In this document: positions 9,507 through 21,454 of the stretch, piece after piece
Layout: each line of letters opens with the position of its first letter
How positions within the stretch are numbered: position 1 is the first letter of the stretch
Assembly: GCA_964588665.1 (NCBI GenBank)
Contig: CAZPQQ010000007.1
Coordinates: forward strand, 8,429 to 72,428
Origin: UBA2160 sp964588665
Lineage (GTDB): Bacteria; Chloroflexota; Dehalococcoidia; Lucifugimonadales; UBA1123
DNA length: 64,000 nucleotides
Reading direction: 5' to 3'
The notes under the pieces: generated by a model
The model's input: only the letters and a program-made list of their open reading frames with translations
Told to the model about the DNA's origin: nothing
The model's database searches: none
Position numbers and translations under genes: made by a program

Positions 9507-10904
9507 ATGTGGATGAATACATCCTGCCGGATATGCGGACAAGAGAACTCCGCTGAAGCTCAATATTGCTCTAACTGTAGATCTCGACTGGCCACGGGTG
9601 ACAGCTCGGGCGGAGAGACGGCGGCGACGAGACGAATCGGGTTTCTCGCGGGCGCGAGGCGCAGACATCTGACCCTCTGGAGCATGGCCGTTGCGATCGT
9701 ACTTGTCACGGGCGGTTGGATCGGCTACGCGAACCTAGCCTCGGCTCGTTCTTTTCCTCCTCCATCCTCAGACGTCAGCTCCGCCCCGGTGGCGGGAGAC
9801 TGGCCCATGGTCCAGCGAGAACCGGCTCATTCGGCGTTCGTCACCGAGAGCGGCGCCGAGTTGACGGGCAACGTGAAGTGGCGCTTCGAAATCGACGCGC
9901 CCATCTTTTCGTCGCCTGCCGCCGTTGGGGATCGTTTGTACTTGAGCACCGGAGACAAAAGAATCTTGGCTCTCGACGCCGCCTCCGGCGACCTGCTCTG
10001 GGAGCACACCGTACTCGGCCCGGTGAACTCGTCGCCTGCCGTTGCCGGCGATCTCGTCTACGTCGGGCTCCGAGATGGCAGGGTGATTGCGTTGAGCCGG
10101 GAAACGGGTGAGAAACGGTGGGAATTCCAGACCGCCGACCTCGTTTATTCCTCGCCAGCCGTGTTCGAGGGGGTTGTTTACATCGGTTCGTGGGATGGCC
10201 GATTGTACGCACTGGACGCTGTCACCGGAGAGGAGCGCTGGAATTATCTGACTGGCGGTCACATCACATCAGATCCTGCCGTGAACCAGGAAGTGACCGC
10301 GGTGATATCACAGGACTGGTACCTCAATCTGATAGACCTCGCCACCGGAAAGCATCGCCTGGATTTCAGGCTTGCCTCTGTCAGCGGATCGCCCACAATC
10401 CATGAAGACCTCGTTTTCGTGTCGGACGAACGCGGGGTTGTCAGAGCGATAGACTGGCAGGAACGTGAAGCTCGATTCGAGAAGCTTTCCCGTCGTCTGA
10501 AGACTCAGCTTTTCGCTTTCGGCCTTACGGATTCCCTTCCATCGTCAAAGGGATTCGTCTGGGGATTCAGAAAGCCAGGTGAGCGTTTCGTAGGCACACC
10601 CGCAGTGGCAAACGAAAAGGTCTATGCAGGCTCAGCCTCCGGAAACGTCTACGCGCTGGAGGAGTTCACCGGAGAACTGGTCTGGAGTTTTGCCGGGGAA
10701 TCCAGCATAACGAGTTCGCCGTCAGTGGTTGGCCAGACGGTCTTCGTCGGAGATGAGAGCGGCCGCCTGTATTCCATCGACGCACTCACCGGAGACTTGC
10801 GGTGGGAATTCGTGGCTGACGATTCCATTTCCTCCACGCCGGTTGTCGCCAACAAGACGCTGTATGTCTCTTCCCTGAGCGGGACCCTCTACGCCATCGA
10901 GTAG
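9507..10904 (+). CDS. Zinc-ribbon, membrane-anchored PQQ-like propeller
   Basis: A 465-residue protein. The first 30 residues are a zinc ribbon (CRICG, then CSNCR) that must lie in the cytoplasm. One membrane helix follows at about residues 55-77, and then an extracytoplasmic propeller made of about eight PQQ-type repeats (for example VYIGSWDGRLYALDAVTGEERW). Two of the middle repeats are weak (around VISQDWYLNLI and VFVSDERGVVRAI). The topology, a cytoplasmic metal-binding knuckle joined to an outside propeller, is different from the lipoprotein propeller at 5664-7004. The gene is transcribed away from the cytochrome operon and converges with the permease fusion. Function unknown. Confidence 0.8.
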   Translation: MWMNTSCRICGQENSAEAQYCSNCRSRLATGDSSGGETAATRRIGFLAGARRRHLTLWSMAVAIVLVTGGWIGYANLASARSFPPPSSDVSSAPVAGDWPMVQREPAHSAFVTESGAELTGNVKWRFEIDAPIFSSPAAVGDRLYLSTGDKRILALDAASGDLLWEHTVLGPVNSSPAVAGDLVYVGLRDGRVIALSRETGEKRWEFQTADLVYSSPAVFEGVVYIGSWDGRLYALDAVTGEERWNYLTGGHITSDPAVNQEVTAVISQDWYLNLIDLATGKHRLDFRLASVSGSPTIHEDLVFVSDERGVVRAIDWQEREARFEKLSRRLKTQLFAFGLTDSLPSSKGFVWGFRKPGERFVGTPAVANEKVYAGSASGNVYALEEFTGELVWSFAGESSITSSPSVVGQTVFVGDESGRLYSIDALTGDLRWEFVADDSISSTPVVANKTLYVSSLSGTLYAIE

Positions 10905-11017
10905 CGTCAGAGCTCGATAACATGGGCACCGGCATATTTTGACTGAAGAGATTAGAAATGTGGCTGGCTCTCGCGTACTCGGGCCCGACTAAGCTTCGGC
11001 GTCAGCGTGTTTTCGAG

Positions 11018-13891
<2,874 letters not shown>

Positions 13892-14230
13892 GGGGCGCTG
13901 CTTCGGTCGGTCCGCATCGGTTTTATGGAAGGTCGCCTTGGGCGATGTGCTTTGCGTTTCAACGCCAGAGAAAGGGTTGTCCGGGAGCCATCAAACAGAC
14001 GCAGGGGGCGTTTGCGGGCCAGATTAGGGTATAGGGCCGCCTGGCGTTCTGCGAGCCTCACCCCTGCCCTGTCGTCTAACGGACAGTGGATGAACATGAA
14101 ACACGAGGAATGGCGTCCAACATCGAAGAGGAGTGGTGCGTCGACAGATCCGCACGTCTCAGGCGAATCGAGAAAGGCATGCCCGACGCACACGACCGCA
14201 CGAAGCGCGCCGAGCGCCGCCTAACGACAA
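13892..14230. other. Upstream region of the permease fusion
   Basis: About 340 bases without a convincing gene lie between the permease start and the terminator of the ABC operon. The promoter of the permease gene must be here, but I cannot single out its boxes. Confidence 0.35.
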
Positions 14231-14274
14231 GGGAGGGGGTGCAGCGATCATTGTTGATCGCCATACCCCCTCCC
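14231..14274 (-). terminator. Strong hairpin ending the ABC-transporter operon
   Basis: The outer arms GGGAGGGGGT and ACCCCCTCCC (14231-14240 and 14265-14274) pair perfectly, and an inner stem GCGATCA/TGATCGC pairs again around a TTGT loop. It lies 32 bases past the binding-protein stop codon on the minus strand. Only a short T-rich tail (TTGTCGTT) follows in that direction, so it may also protect the 3' end. Confidence 0.7.
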
Positions 14275-14305
14275 GCTAATTACGTCTTATCCGTTGCCGG
14301 GGGAA

Positions 14306-16258
14306 CTAGTCCCTGAATCCGGTCTCATCTTCCCTGAGGTCCTGGTCAACCCAGACGTACGCCCACCTGGAAGAGTAGTCCACGAATGCGAGGACGCGCT
14401 CTCCGTTGTGGTTCTTCAGCCAAGGCTGCCAGTAGTCGCCACCCAGGCCCGCGGGGGTCTGGACGGAGGCCGCCAACTCGAGGAATTTGCTGGAGGCTGC
14501 TTTAATCAGGCGCGCCTGCTCTTCTGAGTCGGTGGCCGTGAGAACGTCCTCCCACATCTGGTTGTACTCGGGGTCGTTCAGGTTCGACCGGTTCCACTGG
14601 TGGCCTACCCTGAAGTCGTTAAGAGCGTTCGGGCGACCGGTAACGTTGTTCGCGAAGAAGTCGAACTGCTTCTCGAACAGTCTGCTCTGCAGGACCGGGC
14701 CGTCGACGGGCTCCATGGTTACCTTGACGCCGATGTCGTCCCAGAATCCGATCGAAATCTCGGCTGCTTCGATCTGCATCTGGTTGGAGTTTGAGATCAG
14801 CAGGTCAATCTCGAATCGCGTGCCGTCCGAACCTCTGGTCAGGCCGGCTTCATCCAGAAGCGCTTCCGCTCCGTCTGGATTGTATACGTGGTAGTCCTGC
14901 ACCGATTGCGGCTGCATGGACAGATCTTCGTAGTGCAACGGCCATTCGGGCTGGAGCGGGAATGCCAGCATGACGGAATCGCCCTCGAACAGCGCCCTCG
15001 TGTAGACGTCTCGGTCGATGGCCATGTTCATGGCGACGCGAACCTTGAGGTCGTCGAAGGGAGGCTTGTTCATCGGCATGAAGTAGCCGAAGGAGTCTTC
15101 CATAGCCAGGGCTCGACCCAACTCAGGGTTGGATTCTTCCAAAGTTGGCCTGTCTGACGCACGAACGCGCATCAGCTCGTCAATCTGTCCCGTTCGGAGG
15201 GCAGCCAGTCGTGTGGCTTCCTGAGGGATGATGACCTGAGTGACGCCGTCCAGGAATGGAATCTGATATTCCGTCCCGTCGAACGTATATTTGCCCCAGT
15301 AGTCGGGGTTCTTTTCGTGTTCGATAGTGCTGCCAGCGGTGTAGCCCTTGACCATCCAAGGTCCGGTGCCTGAGTGGTTCATCGGTTCGTCGGTGCCCAG
15401 TTCAATTGTCTCAGGAGCGTCGGCGATCAGATAAGGTCCCCAAGCGAACTCGTAGCCCCAGAAGGAGATGGGCTTATTGGTGTGGTACGTGACTGTGTCG
15501 TTGACTCCGTCGCCGTCTGAGTCGTCACTGGAGACGCTGTCCACGAAGTCGTGTCGGGGCCAGCGGCATTCGATGACGCGCTGTGCATCGGCCGTGAGTT
15601 CGTCAGCAGTAACAGCCCTACCGAAGGTGGGATGTCTGTTCTGCCATTTGATGCCTTCGCGCAGGTGGAAGCTGTATGTCAGAGGATCGGGAACTTCCCA
15701 ACGGTCTGCCAGCGCGCCAGTCGCAAGCTTGTCGGTTCCGATTCCGAGCCTCGGCTGGAACGTCGTCAGGCCTTGGCCTGATGGTCCCAGATCGTAGTCC
15801 CCGATCAGGAAGTTTTCCACCGAGAAGCTAAGTTGTGTCTGCGCTTTGAATTCGCACATGTCCCATTTTGCGCCCGGATCGGACCCAAGAGCCACCCTCA
15901 ACGTTCCGCCATATTCCGGGCCGCCTGTCGTCTCAACGACTTTCGCCGTTGTCTGCAGTTGTACCGGAGATGTCGAGACTCCTGCTACAGCAGGGACCGC
16001 AGTGGGCGCCGCTGGCGCTGCGGGCGCCGCTGGCGCTGCTGGCGCTGGAGCGGCCGGGGCTGCTGCAGGGGCCGGCGCGGGAGCTGGCGCTGCGGGAGCT
16101 GGCGCTGCGGGAGCTGGTGCTGCAGCAGGCGCGGGCGCCGCGGGCGCGGGAGCGGCTTCTTCGTCGTCCGACGAACATGCAGCCAGAACCAGAGCGGCGA
16201 TCATCGCAACGACCACCAGTCCGATCCAGGACCTAAATCTACGATTGTTATTCAACAC
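14306..16258 (-). CDS. ABC transporter peptide-type substrate-binding lipoprotein
   Basis: A family 5 solute-binding protein (DppA/OppA type) of about 650 residues. The signal peptide ends in the lipobox LVLAAC. A very Ala/Pro-rich linker follows, about 60 residues long. The binding domain then runs to the end (YGGTLRVALGSDPG, LTYSFHLREGIKWQN, LAFPLQPEWPLHY). I place the start at GTG 16258 (or TTG 16255) because GGAGGT lies just upstream at 16263-16268; a longer reading from 16270 would put that ribosome site inside the gene. Two permease genes lie upstream on the same strand. The substrate may be a peptide, an opine or a nickel-type chelate; it cannot be told from sequence. No ATPase subunits are present in this window. 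Confidence 0.9.
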   Translation of the reverse strand: MLNNNRRFRSWIGLVVVAMIAALVLAACSSDDEEAAPAPAAPAPAAAPAPAAPAPAAPAPAPAPAAAPAAPAPAAPAAPAAPAAPTAVPAVAGVSTSPVQLQTTAKVVETTGGPEYGGTLRVALGSDPGAKWDMCEFKAQTQLSFSVENFLIGDYDLGPSGQGLTTFQPRLGIGTDKLATGALADRWEVPDPLTYSFHLREGIKWQNRHPTFGRAVTADELTADAQRVIECRWPRHDFVDSVSSDDSDGDGVNDTVTYHTNKPISFWGYEFAWGPYLIADAPETIELGTDEPMNHSGTGPWMVKGYTAGSTIEHEKNPDYWGKYTFDGTEYQIPFLDGVTQVIIPQEATRLAALRTGQIDELMRVRASDRPTLEESNPELGRALAMEDSFGYFMPMNKPPFDDLKVRVAMNMAIDRDVYTRALFEGDSVMLAFPLQPEWPLHYEDLSMQPQSVQDYHVYNPDGAEALLDEAGLTRGSDGTRFEIDLLISNSNQMQIEAAEISIGFWDDIGVKVTMEPVDGPVLQSRLFEKQFDFFANNVTGRPNALNDFRVGHQWNRSNLNDPEYNQMWEDVLTATDSEEQARLIKAASSKFLELAASVQTPAGLGGDYWQPWLKNHNGERVLAFVDYSSRWAYVWVDQDLREDETGFRD

Positions 16259-16270
16259 TTTTACCTCCAC

Positions 16271-16697
16271 GGATTATGTTAAGTACCTAAACGCCCTTGC
16301 GGGCGACCACCTTCGTTCAACCAACGATCGGATTCGGGAAATGTCGAAGATTCTCCCAGTCTTGAATTCGGAGGCACAGCGCCCTAATCAAGCATTCGGA
16401 TAGTATAGACCGCTCCTCCTACGGTCGTCAATCTTATTTCGCTCTAAATTCCCTAGTTTTGCCATCTAGCAGAGAATTACGCCTCAAAGGCCTAATTGGA
16501 TTTGATCTCTACGAGAATTCGGTGAGAACCTCGCCATCAGAAACCTGGCAACAGCGCCAAGCCCTCACACGCCTGCCCGGATAGTCGCCCCGAGAACGGG
16601 AAGATCCGGCGTCTCGGTGAGCGCATCGCCCCGCAGCCACGCAAGCGCGTCAATGCAACCCTATCGCGACGATCGCTGGCGCCTGCGTACGGTGATC
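16271..16697. other. 427-base spacer inside the ABC operon
   Basis: The stretch between the DppC-like stop and the binding-protein start has no gene. Bases 16395-16510 are distinctly AT-richer than the surroundings. A separate promoter for the abundant binding protein is the likely reason for the spacer, but no clear box pair can be named. Confidence 0.35.
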
Positions 16698-17636
16698 CTA
16701 GAAACGTCCTCCCGACGTGCCTCTCAACTTCGGATCCAGAAGGTCCCTCAACGCATCGCCGAACATGTTGCTGCTGTATACGACGATGCTCAGGACAAGG
16801 CCAGGCCAAACGGACAACATGGGCGACGAGAACAGGTGATTCATCCCTGATCCGCTGAGCATGCCGCCCCAACTTGGCTGTGGAGGCGGAACGCCGAGCC
16901 CGAGGAAGCTCAAACCGGCTTCCGCCAGCATCATGCCTGGCATGCGCGTGGTGACCAATACCAACAGAAACGGCGCCACGTTGGGAAGCATATGCCGCAG
17001 CAATATTCTCAACGTCGACGCGCCATTGGCCTGGGCTGCCTCAATGTACGCATTTTGCCTGATGCCGATAACGGCGCCTCTCACCGATCTTGAGCCGCCG
17101 AGGCCATAGGACAACCCCAAAATGAATACGATGTTCCACAGTCCAGGCCCCACGACCGCAACCAATAGGATAAGCAGGATGAGGTCAGGGAATACCAGCC
17201 AAGCGTCGATAAAACGTTGGACAATGAGATCGACTTTGCCGCCAAAATATCCGGACGGCAAACCGATGGACACGGATATTACCAAGGAGACCGCGCTGCC
17301 TACCACGCCGACGATCATAGAGATGCGAGCGCCGTATATGATGCGACTGAAGATGTCGCGCCCCAGGTTGTCAGTGCCCAGAAAGTGCTCGAACGACGGC
17401 CCCGCCAGAAAGTCTTGGCGAGACATTTCGTTGAATCCAAATGGAGCAAGTACGTTGGCGAAGACACCGGTGACGAAGAATACCAGCACGATGGCCGCTG
17501 AGGCGGTGCCCAACGGCTTCGTCTTGACCAGTCTGACGAAAAAGTCCATGGCCCGGCTTCGTTGCCGAAGCGGCCTCGTGACTTGCCTCGGCGCCTCGAC
17601 TGGCGTCCCCGGGACTCTAGCTTCCTTTTCTTCCAT
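16698..17636 (-). CDS. ABC transporter permease, DppC/OppC type
   Basis: A 312-residue inner-membrane permease. It has a charged N-terminal tail, a first helix at about residues 43-62, the family segment HFLGTDNLGRDIFSRIIYGARISM, and then the five-helix permease domain. The EAA loop that contacts the ATPase is around EAAQANGASTLRILLRHMLPN. The C-terminal end GLSFLGLGVPPPQPSWGGML is characteristic. It starts 15 bases after the DppB-like gene, so the two are translated together. Confidence 0.92.
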   Translation of the reverse strand: MEEKEARVPGTPVEAPRQVTRPLRQRSRAMDFFVRLVKTKPLGTASAAIVLVFFVTGVFANVLAPFGFNEMSRQDFLAGPSFEHFLGTDNLGRDIFSRIIYGARISMIVGVVGSAVSLVISVSIGLPSGYFGGKVDLIVQRFIDAWLVFPDLILLILLVAVVGPGLWNIVFILGLSYGLGGSRSVRGAVIGIRQNAYIEAAQANGASTLRILLRHMLPNVAPFLLVLVTTRMPGMMLAEAGLSFLGLGVPPPQPSWGGMLSGSGMNHLFSSPMLSVWPGLVLSIVVYSSNMFGDALRDLLDPKLRGTSGGRF

Positions 17637-17651
17637 TCTTCCGGTTCTCCT

Positions 17652-18617
17652 CTACCTGTAACGGATCCTTGGGTCTAGCAAGGCGTAGCTCAGGTCGGTA
17701 AGCAGAATGATTATGAGTACGAAGACGCTGAACACCAGCGTCACACCGACAATCACCGGGTAATCTCTGATGAACGCGGCCTCCACTGCCAACCTTCCCA
17801 TGCCCGGCAGACCGAATATCTGCTCGATAATTACCGAGCCTCCCACCACGACCGGAACGTTCAATCCTATGACTGTGATCACCGGGATCAGCGCGTTCTT
17901 GAGCGCGTGCCTGAGAACGACTATCCTTTCGTTCAGTCCTTTCGAATAGGCGGTCCTGATGTAATCTTCCCTCACAACTTCCAGCATCATCGTTCGTGTC
18001 AACCTCATGTTGACCCCGTTGATGGCCATACCCAGGATGGCCGCCGGAAGGATGTACATTTTCAGGTTGCCGACCGGATCATCCCAAAGAGAGATGTTGA
18101 TTATCGGGGGTGACCACCCCCACCACACGGAAGGGAACACGACCACCATAATTCCCACCCAAAAAGACGGAACGCTGATCAATAATATGGCGAAGCTGCG
18201 GGCGACATAGTCGCCCACCGTATCTTGTCTTATAGCAGAATATATGGCGATCGGAAACGAGATCAACAATGCGATAATTATAGCCAATATGCCCACTTCG
18301 GCCGTCACTGGCAATCTCTGGAATATGTGATCCTTGACTTCGCCTCCCAAGAATATTGCCTCACCCAGGTCGCCGTGAAGCAGAAGGTCTCGCCACCACC
18401 GCAAATACTGGATATGTATCGGCGCGTCCAATCCCAGGGACGCCTCAAGTTGCGCTCGCAATTCTTCCCGGTTTTCTTTCCCGGAAAGATCCATTTGGCC
18501 AACCAAAACGTCGATCGCATCGCCAGGAATGAGACGGATAGCGACTGTCGTCAGCGCAACGACGAGCAAAAGTGTTGGAATGGCTAGCAGCAGCCTTCGA
18601 GCTATGTAGGTCCTCAT
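17652..18617 (-). CDS. ABC transporter permease, DppB/OppB type
   Basis: A 321-residue permease with the family start (MRTYIARRLLLAIPTLLLVV), a long extracytoplasmic loop and the permease core. The EAA-like loop is YIRTAYSKGLNERIVVLRHALKNALIPV, and the end IIILLTDLSYALLDPRIRYR is typical. It is the partner of the DppC-like permease downstream. The LRR lipoprotein gene ends 15 bases upstream, which ties that protein to the transporter. Confidence 0.92.
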   Translation of the reverse strand: MRTYIARRLLLAIPTLLLVVALTTVAIRLIPGDAIDVLVGQMDLSGKENREELRAQLEASLGLDAPIHIQYLRWWRDLLLHGDLGEAIFLGGEVKDHIFQRLPVTAEVGILAIIIALLISFPIAIYSAIRQDTVGDYVARSFAILLISVPSFWVGIMVVVFPSVWWGWSPPIINISLWDDPVGNLKMYILPAAILGMAINGVNMRLTRTMMLEVVREDYIRTAYSKGLNERIVVLRHALKNALIPVITVIGLNVPVVVGGSVIIEQIFGLPGMGRLAVEAAFIRDYPVIVGVTLVFSVFVLIIILLTDLSYALLDPRIRYR

Positions 18618-18632
18618 AGTCCGGTGTTACCC

Positions 18633-19493
18633 TCAGTGATCAACTCGGATCCCCCTAGCTTCAAGCTCAGGGATCACTACGTCTACGGTGTTTGCGTCCA
18701 AAGGAGCGCCCCACAGTGTAATCTTGGTTCCTTCACCGAGCGTGGACTCCAAGAATGGCGACAGATCAGTTATCTCGTTTTGCGAAAGTTCTACGAATGT
18801 GAGGTTTGGCAGCGACGCCAAAGGGGAAATGTCAACTATGTTGTTGCTGGTGAGATTCAGAATGGACAATTCCGTCATATTTGCCAGCGCCGAGATGTCG
18901 ACTATATGGTTTTTTTGTAGGTTTAGTTCGGTCAATTGGGTGAGCGAGCCTAGGGCTGATATGTCGGCAACTTCGTTGTCTTGAATCCACAGAAACGTAA
19001 GATTGACGAGTGGAGCCAGTGCAGAGATATCGACTATGTCGTTCTGCGTGAGGTTGAGTTTGGTCAATGTAGTAAGCGAAGACAGTGTTGAGATGTCGCT
19101 GGTTTTGTTCTGGGTCATGTCGAATTCATTTAGATTGACGAGGTATTCTAAACCGGAGAGATCGGTAACATAAAGATCCAACGCCACGCCGAACTCGGTT
19201 AGTTGCGCCAGATCAGCGATAGCTATGGGACCGTAGGGTTGTTTCAACTTCTCCCGTATCCTCTCCTCGATGACCTCGTCCGGGAAGATGGCCACGTCTG
19301 CGCCTGCCGCGTCAGGCGCTCCGGATGGCTCTTCGCTCGACTCAGAAGACGAGCCACAGGCGAAAAGCGCGAGCACCATTACCGGGACAATGAATACGAG
19401 CAACCCTAAGCGACTCACTACGTTCCTCCGAAGTGTTAATGGCCATCGTCCGTTTGTTGAAGCATCTTTCCCGATGGAATTCGGGCGTCTCAA
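18633..19493 (-). CDS. Leucine-rich-repeat lipoprotein
   Basis: A 286-residue lipoprotein with a hydrophobic segment ending in the lipobox ALFAC at about residues 43-47. A short cap domain follows (FPDEVIEERIREKLKQPYGPI), then about seven internalin/SDS22-type leucine-rich repeats of 22 residues (for example LTELNLQKNHIVDISALANM). It is the first gene of the leftward ABC operon, only 15 bases before the DppB-like gene. A surface protein-binding role is likely. Leucine-rich repeats are not a usual part of peptide ABC operons. Confidence 0.8.
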   Translation of the reverse strand: MRRPNSIGKDASTNGRWPLTLRRNVVSRLGLLVFIVPVMVLALFACGSSSESSEEPSGAPDAAGADVAIFPDEVIEERIREKLKQPYGPIAIADLAQLTEFGVALDLYVTDLSGLEYLVNLNEFDMTQNKTSDISTLSSLTTLTKLNLTQNDIVDISALAPLVNLTFLWIQDNEVADISALGSLTQLTELNLQKNHIVDISALANMTELSILNLTSNNIVDISPLASLPNLTFVELSQNEITDLSPFLESTLGEGTKITLWGAPLDANTVDVVIPELEARGIRVDH

Positions 19494-20391
19494 GACCCAC
19501 CGAACGTAGGCGGCCCAGACTAGGGTCAGACTATACGACGGCCTACCGATGCTGTCAACCGACGTGCGATGCGTGAACTCATGATTTTTCGGCGTCCGTA
19601 CAATGCCAACTTATGAAAGGTTTTTTCACTAGTTGATTGGGCGGGGGGCTCAAGCAATGATCAGGACAGAGCCGGTCGTTAATCGTGCATCGGAAGCCTA
19701 TGGCGGGAGAACCCTGCAAATACCACGGTACTCTAGCAGTGTCTGGGCGTCCATTTCAAGTAATATCGTCCTTTACTGTCCTGCGGGGAAAGCGTAGCGA
19801 CATTGAGCATCGGAAGATAATTCAGGAATGTTATATCCTGAATTTTATTGGATGAAAACAAAGCTCCATCTTCGGGTGTCGGACTCGCGGAATCTTACCG
19901 ACTTCCGATTCTCAACGCACAAATACACTGCCAATGCACCTGATTTCCCGTAATATCTTTCACGTGAAAGATTGCCGCCTGCCAGTAGTTATGAGTGTGC
20001 ACGAACGAGAGGCAATAGGCATGGATCAGCCCAGAATGGCGCGAAAGGCTTGGAAATTCCGATCCTCTCCCATCGTGCGCAGTGGCGCTAGGGGCCACCC
20101 GGCATCTCCTTTACCCCCTGTTGCCGCAGCACTCCGTTGTTGCCGCAGCACTCCGTCGCCCGTTAACGCATCGAGATCGGTCTCGTGGCTACTGACAACT
20201 GGCACGGTTCATGATACCGAAAGGCAACACCACACAGCGCACGACATTTCTCCAGGCGGCCAGTCGGGCTGTCGGTCGGCCCTCCGGCGGATAACCGTCG
20301 AGAGCGATTTGGTCTGAGGCTCGCGCTGTTCAGCGCAACTCGGGCACGTATCGCGGCATCTACTTTGGCAACGCGCCTATGGTGACGCGCC
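19494..20391. other. AT-richer 0.9-kb intergenic region between divergent units
   Basis: No gene is visible. The region is clearly less GC-rich than the rest of the window. It holds the perfect 18-base palindrome ATCTTTCACGTGAAAGAT (19955-19972), a plausible dimer-binding site. Near 20122-20157 the 17-base unit TTGCCGCAGCACTCCGT occurs twice in a row. Promoters for the leftward LRR/ABC operon and the rightward CoA-transferase operon lie at its two ends. Confidence 0.5.
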
Positions 20392-20420
20392 TTGACGGGC
20401 ACGACCGTTGCTCGTAGACT
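20392..20420 (+). promoter_or_regulatory. Sigma-70-like promoter of the CoA-transferase operon
   Basis: A -35 box TTGACG (20392-20397) and a -10 box TAGACT (20415-20420) are 17 bases apart. Transcription would start near 20427. This supports the translation start at 20492 or 20507 and argues against the in-frame TTG at 20408, which lies inside the promoter. Confidence 0.5.
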
Positions 20421-20491
20421 GCGAGAGTCGAACTAGCCTGAGCGGCTTCGTCGGTCAGCCCCGCGAGTCGCCTGTGCTACAACTCTTTTCG

Positions 20492-21454
20492 ATGGGTGTC
20501 ACGATTATGGTTTCCGATCCGAACAACAAGTTGCTTAGCCTATCCGAGGCCGCCAGGCTGGTCGAGGACGGGTCGACAATCTGCCTGGCCGGGAGGACCG
20601 GCAGGGCCAATCACCCCATGGCGTTCGCCTATGAGCTCGCCCGACAGAGGGTTAAGAATCTCACGATCATCGCGGTGAACAACGGGCTCAGCATCGACCT
20701 GCTCTGCGGCGCCGGCTGCGTGAGCAGGGTTGAGTCGTCTTGCGTGGGCCTGGAAGAGTTCGGATTGGCCTCAAACTTCCGGCTAGGCGTGGAGACCGGC
20801 GAAATTGAGGTTCGGGAGTACCCGGAGGATCTGATAACTCCGAGGTTCTATGCCGCGTCACACGGCATGCCGTTCTACCCCGTCCAAGGTCTTTTCGGAA
20901 CGGACATACTGAAATACAACGAAGACATCATCGAGGGAAGCAGCCCGATCGACGGGAAGCCGTTCAGCGCCCTCCCACCGGCGAAGCCGGACTGGGTGGT
21001 AATGCATGCCCCGATCGGAGACACGAGCGGCAACGTGGTGTTCTTCCTCGGATCGGGCTATTCGTCCCTTGGGGAACTGGAAGCAACCAGAACCACGCGG
21101 AACAACATCATTACCGTCGAGAAGATCGTACCCCACGATCAGATTTCGAAATACATCCCGACCCAGTTCCAGCGGGGCTACCTGCCTACAATCCCGGAGT
21201 TCAGGACGAGGGCCATCGTCGAAGCCCCGTACGGGACTCACCCCAGTTCCTCGACCGGCGTAACGGAGGCCGACAACGATTTCATTACGATGTATGCCGC
21301 GGCCGGCAGAGCCAGGTTGAAGGGCGACCCCGGACCGTGGAATGCCTTCATGGACAAATACGTTTACGGCTGTGAGACTCATCAAGACTACCTAAATCTG
21401 CTCGGCGCTGACGTGCTGGCCAGGGTAAGGGATGTTGGAGGCGCCCTGATATGA
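20492..21454 (+). CDS. CoA-transferase subunit A (IpdA-like, family I)
   Basis: Predicted alpha subunit of a two-subunit family I CoA-transferase/hydrolase, 320 residues. It has the LSEAARLVEDGSTICLAGRTGR start that forms the CoA-binding lobe, GDTSGNVVFF in the middle, and KIVPHDQISKYIP and AIVEAPYGTHPSS towards the end. This layout matches IpdA of actinobacteria, where the pair opens the last ring of the steroid nucleus (COCHEA-CoA hydrolase); GctA-type glutaconate CoA-transferases are more distant. ATG 20492 or 20507 are both possible starts. It overlaps the B subunit by four bases (ATGA). A steroid substrate cannot be assumed here. Confidence 0.85.
   Translation: MGVTIMVSDPNNKLLSLSEAARLVEDGSTICLAGRTGRANHPMAFAYELARQRVKNLTIIAVNNGLSIDLLCGAGCVSRVESSCVGLEEFGLASNFRLGVETGEIEVREYPEDLITPRFYAASHGMPFYPVQGLFGTDILKYNEDIIEGSSPIDGKPFSALPPAKPDWVVMHAPIGDTSGNVVFFLGSGYSSLGELEATRTTRNNIITVEKIVPHDQISKYIPTQFQRGYLPTIPEFRTRAIVEAPYGTHPSSSTGVTEADNDFITMYAAAGRARLKGDPGPWNAFMDKYVYGCETHQDYLNLLGADVLARVRDVGGALI

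Noticed and set aside
15833..16403. Ala/Gly-rich plus-strand frames near the binding-protein start
   Set aside because: They are the reverse reading of the Ala/Pro linker of the ABC binding lipoprotein.
20408..20491. TTG 20408 as start of the IpdA-like protein
   Set aside because: The extra 28 residues match nothing, there is no ribosome site, and a promoter covers this codon.
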